Origin: Verrucomicrobiia bacterium
GTDB taxonomy: Bacteria > Verrucomicrobiota > Verrucomicrobiia > Limisphaerales > UBA1100
Assembly: GCA_014239365.1 (NCBI GenBank)
Contig: JAAZZB010000053.1
Coordinates: 26,594 to 90,593, forward strand
DNA: 64,000 nt
Reading direction: 5' to 3'
In this document: in pieces, positions 33,396 through 41,922 of the stretch
How the letters are laid out: each line of letters opens with the position of its first letter
Position numbering within the stretch: the first letter of the stretch is position 1
Position numbers and translations under genes: made by a program
The notes under the pieces: generated by a model
The model's database searches: none
Told to the model about the DNA's origin: nothing
Seen by the model: only the letters and a program-made list of their open reading frames with translations

Positions 33396-34307
33396 ATGGG
33401 CTTGTTCGATAAATTCAAGGCGGGACTTCAGCGCACCCAAGCCAAGCTGTCGAGCGAGATTCACCGCATCGTTTCGCGCTCACCCAAGCTTGACGACGAC
33501 ACGCTGGAGGAAATCGAATACACGCTCATCAGCGCCGACCTCGGCCTACCGATGACCCAGCGCATTCTCGCGGCCATCAAAGAGAGTTACGAATCCCAAG
33601 GCAAAGATGGCCTCGACGTTCTGGCGGTCGCACGGCGCGAAGTGGCCACCACATTCAAAGGCCAAACCCACGGATTACATCGCCAACCCGAAGGGCTCAC
33701 CGTCGTCTCAATGGTGGGCGTCAATGGCACCGGCAAAACCACCACCGCCGCCAAGCTCGCCCATCGCGTGCAAGCAAATGGCGACACCGCTGTGCTCGCT
33801 GCGTGCGATACCTTTCGCGCCGCCGCAGTGGAGCAACTCAAAGAATGGGGCAACCGATTGGAAGTGCCGGTCATCGCCGGTAGCTACGGTGCCGATCCCG
33901 CCGCCGTGGGGCACGATGCGCTCAGTGCCGCGCAGGCGCGGAAGGCGGATTATTTATTCATCGACACCGCCGGCCGACTGCACACCAAAAGCAATTTAAT
34001 GAAGGAGCTGGAAAAACTGCACCGCGTGATTGGCCGCCAAGCCGAAGACGCGCCGCACGAAGTGTTGCTCGTGCTCGATGCCTCCACCGGTATGAATGCC
34101 CTGACGCAAGCGCGAGAATTCAACAAGGCCGTTCCGCTCACCGGCCTTGTCATCACCAAACTCGATGGCACCAGCAAAGGCGGGATGGTGGTGGCCATCC
34201 ATCAGGAACTGGATTTGCCCATTAAATTCATCGGCCTCGGCGAACAAGCGGATGATTTGCAACCCTTCGACGCCGCACAGTTTGCCGAAGCGCTCTTTGC
34301 GGAGTAG
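33396..34307 (+). CDS. ftsY: Signal recognition particle receptor FtsY
   Basis: 303 aa NG-domain SRP GTPase without the long acidic A domain. The N domain spans about 1-95. G-domain motifs are [16 protein letters not shown] (G1), [11 protein letters not shown] (G2), [19 protein letters not shown] (G3), [12 protein letters not shown] (G4) and [15 protein letters not shown] (G5 and closing motif). It docks ribosome-nascent chain complexes at the inner membrane. The ATG directly follows the stop of the upstream gene. Confidence 0.96.
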   Translation: MGLFDKFKAGLQRTQAKLSSEIHRIVSRSPKLDDDTLEEIEYTLISADLGLPMTQRILAAIKESYESQGKDGLDVLAVARREVATTFKGQTHGLHRQPEGLTVVSMVGVNGTGKTTTAAKLAHRVQANGDTAVLAACDTFRAAAVEQLKEWGNRLEVPVIAGSYGADPAAVGHDALSAAQARKADYLFIDTAGRLHTKSNLMKELEKLHRVIGRQAEDAPHEVLLVLDASTGMNALTQAREFNKAVPLTGLVITKLDGTSKGGMVVAIHQELDLPIKFIGLGEQADDLQPFDAAQFAEALFAE

Positions 34308-34316
34308 ACTTTCGCC

Positions 34317-35420
34317 GTGCAAAAACCCGATGAGATTCGTATGCGCGAGGCACTCGCCTTAGCGCGCAAGGGTTATGGCCTCACTTCGCCCAATCCGATG
34401 GTCGGCGCGTTGTTGGTGAAAGGCAGCGTGGTGATTGGCAAAGGTTGGCATCGCCGCGCGGGAGGCCCGCACGCGGAAATTGCCGCGCTCAATAACGCGC
34501 GCAAGCACGATTACAATGTGAAAGGCTCGACGCTGTACGTCACGCTTGAGCCCTGCAGCACCACCGGCAAAACGTCGCCTTGCACGGAGGCCATCATCGA
34601 GGCGGGCATCGTGCGTGTGGTGGTGGCGGCCAAGGATCCGAACCCCGCTCATTCCGGACGCGCCTTTCGCGTGTTGCGGCGCGCGGGGATTGAGGTGGCG
34701 AAAAATATTTTAGCCGATGAAGCAATGGAATTGAATGCCGCGTTCAATCATTGGATTGTAAAAGGCACGCCGCTGGTCACCGTGAAAGCAGCGATGACGC
34801 TCGATGGAAAAATCGCCACAGAGCACGGCGAGTCCAAATGGATCACCAGCGAAGCCGCGCGACGCGAGGCAATGCACTTGCGCAAAGGCGCGGATGCGAT
34901 TCTTGTCGGCATCGAGACTGTGCTTGCCGATGACCCCAGCCTTACTGTGCGTGGTGCGAAGAATTCACTGCGTCGAATTATTTTGGATTCCAAAGCGCGC
35001 ACGCCGGTGATGGCTAATGTGGTTGCAGATGAACACGCTGCGCTGACCACAGTAGTGGTGCTGAAAGGCGCGCCCGCGCGGCGGGTGGCGGCATTGCGCA
35101 AACGTGTGAATGTCATTGAGGCTCCCGCGCGCAAAGGGCGTGTGGATTTGCGGTGGTTGCTCAAACGGCTCGGGCGCGAGGAGGTCACGCACTTACTCGT
35201 CGAAGGTGGTGGTGAAGTGAATGCCTCTTTCTTTGAAAACAAACTGGCGCAGCGAGTGGCGTTTTTTTATGCACCCAAAGTGTTGGGCGGAAAACACGCG
35301 CGACCCGCCGTGGGCGGTAAAGGCCCGGCGAATTTGAAACAAGCTCCCAAGCTTGCAAACGTGCAATGGCGGCGGCTCGGGCCGGATTTGTTGTTGACGG
35401 CGCGCGTGGTGAGCGATTGA
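34317..35420 (+). CDS. ribD: Bifunctional riboflavin deaminase/reductase RibD
   Basis: 367 aa from GTG 34317. The N-terminal deaminase domain has the zinc site H-A-E at the HAEIAAL segment and PCSTTGKTSPCTEAI. The C-terminal reductase domain from about 150 shows TVKAAMTLDGKIAT, WITSEAARREAMHLRKGADAILVG and VEGGGEVNASF. It catalyses two consecutive steps of riboflavin synthesis. It is followed after 10 bp by ribE. Confidence 0.95.
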   Translation: MQKPDEIRMREALALARKGYGLTSPNPMVGALLVKGSVVIGKGWHRRAGGPHAEIAALNNARKHDYNVKGSTLYVTLEPCSTTGKTSPCTEAIIEAGIVRVVVAAKDPNPAHSGRAFRVLRRAGIEVAKNILADEAMELNAAFNHWIVKGTPLVTVKAAMTLDGKIATEHGESKWITSEAARREAMHLRKGADAILVGIETVLADDPSLTVRGAKNSLRRIILDSKARTPVMANVVADEHAALTTVVVLKGAPARRVAALRKRVNVIEAPARKGRVDLRWLLKRLGREEVTHLLVEGGGEVNASFFENKLAQRVAFFYAPKVLGGKHARPAVGGKGPANLKQAPKLANVQWRRLGPDLLLTARVVSD

Positions 35421-35430
35421 GTGCGGCGCG

Positions 35431-36030
35431 ATGTTTACGGGCATTATCGAAGAAACCGGCACGGTGGAATCCATCCATCCCGGCGACAAATCCATTCGGC
35501 TCACGCTGACTCTCCGCAAAACCGGAGGCGGCCTCAAGGTGGGCGACAGCCTCGCGGTCAATGGCTGTTGCCTCACCGTGGCCGAGCTCACCCCCAAAGG
35601 CCGCGCCAAGACCGCGCAGTTTGATTTGCTCAACGAAACTTGGAACCTCACCAACCTCCAACATTGCCGCGCGGGTTCGTTGGTGAATCTCGAGCGCAGC
35701 CTCGAAGCGGGTGGGCGTTTGGGTGGCCATTTTGTCACCGGCCATATCGATGGGATGGGGAAGATAATTACGTGGGAAAAAACCGGCGACGACCATCAAC
35801 TCCAAATCGCCGCGCCCGATGACGTGATGCGCTACGTCATTCACAAAGGATCCATCGCCGTGGACGGCATCAGCCTCACTGTAGCTGCGGTTGAGAAAGA
35901 AAGTTTCACAATTTGGATTATCCCGCACACGTTTGAGTCCACCGCATTAAGCGAACGCGCCGTGGGCGACGCAGTAAACCTTGAAGCCGATATGCTTGGT
36001 AAATACGTCGAGCGGTTTGCGTCGCGGTAA
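35431..36030 (+). CDS. ribE: Riboflavin synthase alpha subunit
   Basis: 199 aa with two homologous lumazine-binding domains: MFTGIIEETGTVESI...SLAVNGCCLTV (1-95) and LGGHFVTGHIDGMGKI...SIAVDGISLTV (about 95-199). It dismutates two lumazines to riboflavin. No FMN riboswitch was recognised upstream of ribD. The 3' side opens onto a 286-bp palindrome-rich gap. Confidence 0.96.
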   Translation: MFTGIIEETGTVESIHPGDKSIRLTLTLRKTGGGLKVGDSLAVNGCCLTVAELTPKGRAKTAQFDLLNETWNLTNLQHCRAGSLVNLERSLEAGGRLGGHFVTGHIDGMGKIITWEKTGDDHQLQIAAPDDVMRYVIHKGSIAVDGISLTVAAVEKESFTIWIIPHTFESTALSERAVGDAVNLEADMLGKYVERFASR

Positions 36031-36121
36031 GTCTTTGGTGCTTTTCTCTTTCACCCCAAGCCTCTTCCGCTGAGGTTGTGATTATTTTGAAATGCGCGAC
36101 TCGATTGAAACGGGGTGGCTT

Positions 36122-36199
36122 CGGACTCGCAAGCTCGTCCCTCCAAATCCCTGTGTTTTCGGGGAGTGGTTGAAATGGAGGGACGAGCTTGCGAGTCCG
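36122..36199. repeat. Perfect 24-bp inverted repeat
   Basis: Arms 36122-36145 and 36176-36199 are exact reverse complements, with a 30-nt spacer. The arm begins CGGACTCGCAAGCTCGTCCC. It lies between the convergent ribE and lacI-type genes. No T-tract, no open frame. Confidence 0.85.
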
Positions 36200-36273
36200 C
36201 GCAGAATTTTTTGAGGTCATTTTTTTTATCATCTTAGCCTTCCTAGGAAAGGGTCGGCGTGAGGATGGTTTAT

Positions 36274-36320
36274 GTAGCCCGGACCGGTGGTCCGGGGCCC
36301 GGGCCACCGGCCCGGGCTAC
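36274..36320. repeat. GTAG-hairpin-hairpin-CTAC element, copy A (REPIN-like)
   Basis: 47 bp bounded by GTAGCCCGG and CCGGGCTAC. Internal hairpins are CCGGACC-GGT-GGTCCGG and CCCGGGCC-ACC-GGCCCGGG. It differs by one base from 48058-48104. Read on the minus strand, its leading GTAG supplies the TAG stop (36319-36317) of the LacI-type regulator gene. Confidence 0.88.
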
Positions 36321-37324
36321 AGGGGGGCGGCGGTGCTTTTGCGGATGACTAATTCGGCGGCTAATCTTTTTGTGCCTACGGATTCGCCGGCGAGGAGGGC
36401 GGTCATGGATTCCATTGCGGAAATGCCTCGGCGATATTTGGGTTGGCTGACCGTGGTGAGGGGCACTTGGAAATGTTCGGCGGTGAGGGTGTTGCCGAAG
36501 CCGACCACGGAAATGTTCTCGGGAATTTTCACGCCTTGATCGAGCAGGGTGGTGGCCGCGCCGATGGCGACGAGGTCGTTGGCAGCGAGGATGGCGGTGG
36601 CGCCGGGGCGTTCGTTAATTAACTGCAGCGTGGCGGCTTTGCCTTCTTCGATGGTGGAGCCGGAATGGAAGATGAGTTTTTCGTCCACCTCAATTTGCTG
36701 CTCCATCAACGCGCGCCGATAGCCTTCGAAGCGTTCCTGCGCCCACGGCGCAAAAGTCGGCCCGGCAAAGCACGCGATGCGTTTGTGGCCCAGCTCGAGC
36801 AAATGTTGGGTGGCGGCTTCGGTGGCGGCGAGGTCGTCGGTTTCCACATTTGGAAAGTCACTGCAAAACAACGCGCGATGCCCGAGGATGACGGTGGGCA
36901 TTTTGTGTTTTTTTAGCTCATCGTAAATTACCGCGCTGGGGTCGGGGCGGTATACGGGGCGGATGAAAAGGCCATCGACTTGTCGCGCGAGCAGCCGCCG
37001 GATGCACGTGGCTTCGCGTTCGGGATTGTTCAGCGTTTGCGCGAGGATGATTTCGTAGCCGAGCTCGTGCGCTTGCTCTTCAATGGCCATAAAGGTGCGC
37101 GTGTAAACGGGATTGGTGAGCGAGGAAATGACGAGGCCGAATTGATGTGTCTTGCGAGTGCGCAATCCGCGCGCGGAATTGTTGGGCACATAGCCGACTT
37201 CGGCGGCCATCGTTTTGATGCGCGCTTTGGTTTTGGCAGAAATATCCGGCTCGTCGCGCAGGGCTTTGGAGACGGTCATCACCGAAACGCCCGCGGTGGT
37301 CGCGATGTCTTTGAGGCGCACCAT
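36317..37324 (-). CDS. LacI-family transcriptional regulator
   Basis: 335 aa from ATG 37324, sharing a base with the nadK stop (TAATG). The N-terminal HTH is typical: VRLKDIATTAGVSVMTVSKALRDEPDIS (residues 2-29) with hinge NNSARGLRTRKT. A periplasmic-binding-protein-like effector domain follows (LGLVISSLTNPVYTRTFMAIEEQA, RQVDGLFIRPVY, AILAANDLVAIGAA). Effector unknown. Being co-transcribed with nadK and tlyA is odd, as no sugar genes are adjacent. The stop codon comes from the palindromic element at 36274-36320. Confidence 0.93.
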   Translation of the reverse strand: MVRLKDIATTAGVSVMTVSKALRDEPDISAKTKARIKTMAAEVGYVPNNSARGLRTRKTHQFGLVISSLTNPVYTRTFMAIEEQAHELGYEIILAQTLNNPEREATCIRRLLARQVDGLFIRPVYRPDPSAVIYDELKKHKMPTVILGHRALFCSDFPNVETDDLAATEAATQHLLELGHKRIACFAGPTFAPWAQERFEGYRRALMEQQIEVDEKLIFHSGSTIEEGKAATLQLINERPGATAILAANDLVAIGAATTLLDQGVKIPENISVVGFGNTLTAEHFQVPLTTVSQPKYRRGISAMESMTALLAGESVGTKRLAAELVIRKSTAAPL

Positions 37325-38205
37325 TAGGCGTGGGAACCGGTCCAGTTGAGTTTGTGGCGCAGTGTCTCGAAAAATGAATGGCCTTCCAGCCGCACGAGGC
37401 GCGCCTTTTGTCGACTGCGCCGGATGCGAATGCAATCGCCTGTGGCCAGCTCGGTTTGCATTTGGCCATCGGCGGAAAGATAGGTCTCGGCGCGGTGCTT
37501 CAAAATGGTAACTTCAATCGTGGAAGTGAAGCTCACGATAAGCGGCCGGTTGGAAAGCGCCTGCGGGCAAATAGGATTGAGCGTGAGCACCTCCGCGCGC
37601 GGGGTGACCACCGCGCCACCGGCGGCGAGTGAGTACGCCGTGGAACCGGCGGGCGTGGCGACGATCAGTCCATCGCAGCGATATTGCGTGAGCGACTCGC
37701 CGTCCATTGCCACTTCGAGTTCCACGAGTCGTGGGTTGGCGCCACGGCTGATGAGGATGTCATTCAACGCCAGCGCTTTATATTTTTTGCCGGCGTGTTT
37801 GCCGGTGGCTTCGATGAGGGGGAGGGGGTCGATAATGTATTTCCCGGCCCATAATTTCTTGAGCCCCTTGTCCAGCGATTCCTCGGAGGCGGATGTGAGA
37901 AACCCAAGTCGCCCGGAATTGACGCCGAGGATGGGGGTGTTGCTGCCGGCGGTTTTGCGCGCCACGTGCAGGACGGTTCCATCGCCGCCCACAACCAGTA
38001 ATAGATCGCACAGGCGCGCGAGTTCGGCGGCGTTGGGGAGGGTGATACCGTCCACGCCGGTGGCGTTCACGGTGGTTTGATCCACCATCAGCTTGCGGCC
38101 CGATCGGGTGATGAGGTCGGCAGCTTCGCGCACCAAGCCGGTTTCGGTGGCGTGTTTCGGGTTGGCGATGAGGCCAACGGTCTTGATGGATTTATTTTTT
38201 TTCAA
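37324..38205 (-). CDS. nadK: NAD kinase
   Basis: 293 aa, phosphorylates NAD to NADP. Motifs are VVGGDGTVLHVAR (GGDGT), VNSGRLGFLT, LNDILISRG, YRCDGLIVATPAGSTAYSLAAGG and the conserved late YLSADGQ. The overlap with the tlyA 3' end is 14 bp. The order tlyA-nadK is seen in many bacteria. Confidence 0.95.
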   Translation of the reverse strand: MKKNKSIKTVGLIANPKHATETGLVREAADLITRSGRKLMVDQTTVNATGVDGITLPNAAELARLCDLLLVVGGDGTVLHVARKTAGSNTPILGVNSGRLGFLTSASEESLDKGLKKLWAGKYIIDPLPLIEATGKHAGKKYKALALNDILISRGANPRLVELEVAMDGESLTQYRCDGLIVATPAGSTAYSLAAGGAVVTPRAEVLTLNPICPQALSNRPLIVSFTSTIEVTILKHRAETYLSADGQMQTELATGDCIRIRRSRQKARLVRLEGHSFFETLRHKLNWTGSHA

Positions 38206-38953
38206 TCCAAGCTAGAAATTCTTTATTGCCTTTGGGGCCGGTGAGGGGCGATTCCACATCGCCGCGCCAAACCAATCCGCCGTGTTCTTCCACAAACGCC
38301 CGCAGCTCGTTCATCACGCGCGCGTGGATGGCGGGGTCTTTGATGACGCCAGCGCCTTTGTCTACCTCAATTTTGGCGGCTTCAAACTGAGGCTTAATGA
38401 GCGCAACCAGTGTACCACCTCCACGCAATAAAGCAACGGCGGCGGGGATGATTTTGCGCAATGAAATAAATGAGCAATCGATGGTGACCACATCCGCGCG
38501 TTCAAAATTTTTCGGCAACGCGTTGCGCTCCAAATATCGGGCATTGGTTTTTTCCATCACGATCACGCGATGATCGCGCCGCAAATGCCACGCGAGTTGG
38601 CCCTTGCCGACGTCCACCGCGTAGACGCGCTTGGCGCCCGCTTGCAAAAGGCAATCCGTGAAGCCGCCAGTGGACGCGCCGAGATCGACCGCGATGGTGT
38701 CCTTCACTTCGATGGAAAATTCCTCCAACGCTTTCTCCAACTTGAAGCCGCCGCGGCTTACATATTTTTCCGGCTCCTCGATTTCCAGTGTGTCGTCCGG
38801 CAGCACCGAATCGCTGGGCTTGCGCGCTAGCTGATCGTTGATGCGGACTTTGCCGGCCATAATCAGGCGCTTGGCTTTTTCACGGCTTTCGGTTTGGCCG
38901 TTGTCGAACAAAGCTTGGTCGAGGCGTTTACGAGTTGATGCTGCAGGTGACAT
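38192..38953 (-). CDS. tlyA: TlyA-family rRNA 2'-O-methyltransferase / hemolysin-like
   Basis: 253 aa. The N-terminal S4 RNA-binding domain spans about 8-70 (RLDQALFDNGQTESREKAKRLIMAGKVRINDQ). An FtsJ-like methyltransferase follows, with SAM motif AVDLGASTGGFTDCLLQAGA. Further motifs are VDVGKGQLAW, TIDCSFISLRKIIP and LIKPQFEA. Family members methylate 16S and/or 23S rRNA riboses. Divergent from midA, 52 bp apart. Confidence 0.93.
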   Translation of the reverse strand: MSPAASTRKRLDQALFDNGQTESREKAKRLIMAGKVRINDQLARKPSDSVLPDDTLEIEEPEKYVSRGGFKLEKALEEFSIEVKDTIAVDLGASTGGFTDCLLQAGAKRVYAVDVGKGQLAWHLRRDHRVIVMEKTNARYLERNALPKNFERADVVTIDCSFISLRKIIPAAVALLRGGGTLVALIKPQFEAAKIEVDKGAGVIKDPAIHARVMNELRAFVEEHGGLVWRGDVESPLTGPKGNKEFLAWIEKK

Positions 38954-39005
38954 AGGGTCAGGATGTGGCGGCGTTTGTAAAACAACGCGCCACGCATCGC
39001 AAGCA

Positions 39006-40064
39006 ATGAACGAACTGGAACAACGGATTCACAACGAAATCGCTGAGAAAGATGGCATTCCGTTCAGTCGTTTTATGGAGATGGCCCTCTACGAACCGGG
39101 CTTGGGCTATTACGAAACCCATCGCGACGTGGGGCGGGGCGGTGATTTTTACACCAACGTGAGCGTGGGAAGTTTGTTCGGCGAACTGCTCGCATTCCAA
39201 TTTGCCGATTGGCTGGCGGAAATCGATGGCCCCGTGCAATTGGTCGAGGCCGGTGCTCACGACGGCCAATTGGCGCGGGATGTGTTGACGTATCTGCGCG
39301 ATTGGCGACCTGAAATTTATGAACGAACTGATTTGGTTTTATGGGAACCCTCCAGCCTCCATCGCGAATGGCAGGCTGAAACACTCTGCGATTTTGAAGG
39401 CAAAGTGAAATGGAGCACCGAAGGCGACGCGTTCCGCGGCGTGTTCTACTGCAATGAGTTGCTCGATGCGTGTTCGGTGGATCGGTACGTTTGGAATCAA
39501 GAACAACAAAGCTGGAACCTAAGCGTCGTTCATTCAAATGAAGGCAACTTTGAATGGGGTGAGTTAGAGCCGCCTCAATTTGGTTTATTGTTGGAATTAG
39601 AAGGAGAGATTGCGCTAGAGGAAATTCCGGATGGGTTCGTTTATGTGTCCGGCGATTATGAGATTTGGAAGTCAGTCTCCGATGCCCTCAAGGAGGGCCG
39701 CGCATTGGCAGTGGATTACTGGACTTCGCCGAAACAAGCGATCGAAGTTCCCACCAAAAATGGATCATTGCGCGGATACTGTCAGCATCATTTAGTTGAG
39801 AACGTGCTGGAACGTCCCGGGCAAATCGACATCACCGCATCGGTGAACGAGACTCTCTTAAATTCAAAGACAATCTGTGGCGGACTAGAAAGAAAACCGT
39901 TGGCGCGCCAATCGAGTTTTCTGGTCGGCATCCTCGAGCAAACGATGAAGCGACCGGAGCAGTTTCCTGAGTGGACCGATGAACGGACGCGGCAATTCCA
40001 AACGCTCGTGCATCCGGAACACCTCGGGCACACCTTCAAAGTGTTGGAATGTTGGCGGCCTTAA
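39006..40064 (+). CDS. MidA/NDUFAF7-type SAM-dependent methyltransferase
   Basis: 352 aa from ATG 39006 (the frame is open to 38838 inside tlyA). Motifs are PFSRFMEMALYEPGLGYYE, GGDFYTNVSVGSLFGELLAFQ, the SAM-binding segment LVEAGAHDGQLARDVL and FYCNELLDA. Eukaryotic NDUFAF7 methylates an arginine of complex I; the bacterial substrate is not established. It is convergent with the oxidoreductase, with stops interlocked in TTAA. Confidence 0.9.
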   Translation: MNELEQRIHNEIAEKDGIPFSRFMEMALYEPGLGYYETHRDVGRGGDFYTNVSVGSLFGELLAFQFADWLAEIDGPVQLVEAGAHDGQLARDVLTYLRDWRPEIYERTDLVLWEPSSLHREWQAETLCDFEGKVKWSTEGDAFRGVFYCNELLDACSVDRYVWNQEQQSWNLSVVHSNEGNFEWGELEPPQFGLLLELEGEIALEEIPDGFVYVSGDYEIWKSVSDALKEGRALAVDYWTSPKQAIEVPTKNGSLRGYCQHHLVENVLERPGQIDITASVNETLLNSKTICGGLERKPLARQSSFLVGILEQTMKRPEQFPEWTDERTRQFQTLVHPEHLGHTFKVLECWRP

Positions 40065-41383
40065 AGGCCTTTTACTTCCCAGCCTTTGCGGTAATCACGT
40101 CGCACAAATGTGGTTGCCTTCTCGTGATTGGAGAACGCTAGTTTTTTTGCGTTCCACTTGAGCGTTTGTTTTGGGAAACGCGTGGCGATGCCGCCGAGTA
40201 GGATGGCTTCGGTGAGGGGGCCAGAGTATCCGAAATGGGCGGAAGTTTTGCCTTCACCGCGCGTGGCATTGATGAAGGACGCCCAGTGGTTAACGGCTTC
40301 GATGGCGGGGCGTTTGAAGTCCGTGTATTTTTCCTTGGGCAACAGAATGGCTTTGCCGACGTGGGGAATAATCATATGGCCCTTTGTGCCAAAGAGGACG
40401 GAGCCTTGGCCGGGGAGTTTGTGGCCGATGCGTTTTTGCACGTCGGCGGACGGGCGTTGATTGCCGTCGTACCACGTGACGTTGATGGTTTTGCCGGCGG
40501 TGTATTTTGTGCCGGGATAAACGTAATGAATCTTGGCGTTGACGTTCCAACTGTGCGCGCCGGGAACGGGGGCCGCGCCTTCGCTGCGGACGCTGAGCGG
40601 GGCGGTGAGGCCGACGGCTCCGTACATTGGATCGTAAATGTGGCAGCCCATATCGCCAAAGGTGCCGGTGCCGTAGTCGAGGCGTTTGCGCCACTGGCCG
40701 GGATGATAGTAGCCCTTGATGAAATCAGGCTTGGGCGCGACGCCGCACCACGCGTCCCAATTAAAACCGGCGGGCACGGCGTCCTCGCGCTCGGGGCGTT
40801 GATTGCTGTCGCCCCATTTTTTATTGCTCCACGTGTGCACCTCGGTGACTTTGCCGATCGCGCCCTGATGAACCAACTCGACGGCCTCGCGATACGCATG
40901 ACTCGAGTGGACTTGAATTCCCATTTGCGTGACGAGCTTGTTCTCGGCGGCGTACTCAGCCAAGCGACGGCTTTCGTACACATCGTGCGTGAGTGGTTTT
41001 TGTCCGTAAACGTGTTTGCCCAATTGCATCGCGCTCATCCCAATCGGCGCGTGCATGTGGTCGGGGGTGGAGACATTGGCGGTGTCAAAATTTTTGGCCT
41101 CTTTGTCGAGTAACTCGCGCCAGTCGGAATACACTTTGGCCTTGGGGAACGCCTTTTGAAAACGCACTGCGCGAGCGGGATCGATCTCCGCTGCGGCCAC
41201 CATTTCCACATTACTCACTTTGGAGATGGCATTGAGATCGGCAAACGCCATTCCATTCGCGCCAAAGCTGACGTGGCGCACCGTGTCATTGGGTGATTTG
41301 GCCCACGAGCGCGTGGCCACATACGGAAAGGCCAGCGCGGTGGTGGTGAGGAATTGGCGGCGTGAAAGCGAAGTGGTTTTCAT
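40061..41383 (-). CDS. Gfo/Idh/MocA-family oxidoreductase, Tat-exported
   Basis: 440 aa. A twin-arginine signal S-R-R-Q-F-L is at residues 7-12, followed by TTTALAFPYVATRSWA. The Rossmann domain is slightly atypical (VSFGANGMAFADLNAI). STPDHMHAPIGMSAMQLGKHVYGQKPLTH is the usual substrate and cofactor region (the family EKP reads QKP here). C-terminal Gfo/Idh fold: GTGTFGDMGCHIYDP. Secreted members are abundant in Planctomycetes and Verrucomicrobia; the substrate is unknown. It has its own candidate promoter. Confidence 0.93.
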   Translation of the reverse strand: MKTTSLSRRQFLTTTALAFPYVATRSWAKSPNDTVRHVSFGANGMAFADLNAISKVSNVEMVAAAEIDPARAVRFQKAFPKAKVYSDWRELLDKEAKNFDTANVSTPDHMHAPIGMSAMQLGKHVYGQKPLTHDVYESRRLAEYAAENKLVTQMGIQVHSSHAYREAVELVHQGAIGKVTEVHTWSNKKWGDSNQRPEREDAVPAGFNWDAWCGVAPKPDFIKGYYHPGQWRKRLDYGTGTFGDMGCHIYDPMYGAVGLTAPLSVRSEGAAPVPGAHSWNVNAKIHYVYPGTKYTAGKTINVTWYDGNQRPSADVQKRIGHKLPGQGSVLFGTKGHMIIPHVGKAILLPKEKYTDFKRPAIEAVNHWASFINATRGEGKTSAHFGYSGPLTEAILLGGIATRFPKQTLKWNAKKLAFSNHEKATTFVRRDYRKGWEVKGL

Positions 41384-41390
41384 GGCCGCG

Positions 41391-41419
41391 AGTTTGGCGC
41401 GGGGTTTTGATTTTGCAAA
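41391..41419 (-). promoter_or_regulatory. Candidate promoter of the oxidoreductase, near-leaderless
   Basis: Minus strand: TTTGCA, 17 nt, CAAACT, 7 nt, ATG at 41383. Confidence 0.35.
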
Positions 41420-41432
41420 CCAAATTGAACGG

Positions 41433-41471
41433 CAAAGACGCCATTTATTTTAGTTTCCCTTGGCGTCTTTG
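41433..41471. repeat. 11-bp perfect inverted repeat upstream of the oxidoreductase
   Basis: CAAAGACGCCA (41433-41443) and TGGCGTCTTTG (41461-41471) with a 17-nt AT-rich spacer. It lies just upstream of the candidate -35, so it could be an operator. It could equally be a remnant of a dispersed repeat. Confidence 0.55.
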
Positions 41472-41550
41472 AGCCGTGGCGGTTCGGCTCTGTAATTCGT
41501 GTTCATAATTTTCAGTTGAGTTCGTGCTGGCTTTCCGTTGAGTTTTCGAG

Positions 41551-41760
41551 ATGCGCAATGAAGCTGCTGGATTTACGGGGGACTCAGTCGAGTCCGTATC
41601 TGCCGCCATTAACCGATACGCGGGCCAAAACGAAATGGAACCGGTCAGCGTTTCCATTTGCCAAGAAGGCGCGGGTTCCAGCGCGTATTTTCGCGGCATC
41701 GCCGTTTTTGCTCCCCAATACGAGGAGGAAGAGGAAGGCGCAGAGGAGGCGGAGTATTAG
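41551..41760 (+). CDS. Possible small acidic protein
   Basis: 69 codons in the otherwise empty 420-bp stretch between the oxidoreductase and tRNA-Arg. The predicted protein has a folded-looking core (DSVESVSAAINRYAGQ, MEPVSVSICQEG, AYFRGIAVF) and an acidic Glu-rich tail. A weak GAG is the only ribosome-binding signal. The composition is protein-like rather than random, but I recognise no family. Confidence 0.4.
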   Translation: MRNEAAGFTGDSVESVSAAINRYAGQNEMEPVSVSICQEGAGSSAYFRGIAVFAPQYEEEEEGAEEAEY

Positions 41761-41803
41761 AGAGTTGCGGGATGCCCGCGCGTGCGCTAGCCTCAACCCC
41801 TTC

Positions 41804-41880
41804 GCGTGCGTAGCTCAATTGGATAGAGCAGTAGTTTCCGGAACTGAAGGTTGGGGGTTCAAGTCCCTCCGCGCGTACCA
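41804..41880 (+). tRNA. tRNA-Arg, anticodon CCG
   Basis: 77 nt including encoded CCA. The acceptor stem GCGTGCG pairs with CGCGCGT (two G-U pairs). The D arm is GCTC...GAGC, and anticodon loop TTCCGGA gives CCG, reading the CGG codon. The T arm is GGGGG-TTCAAGT-CCCTC, and discriminator A precedes CCA. The anticodon stem has one G-A mismatch at its outermost pair (27-43) and one G-U pair. Confidence 0.95.
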
Positions 41881-41922
41881 GTTTTCATTTTACACACAAA
41901 CCACACAGACATTTTATAATTT

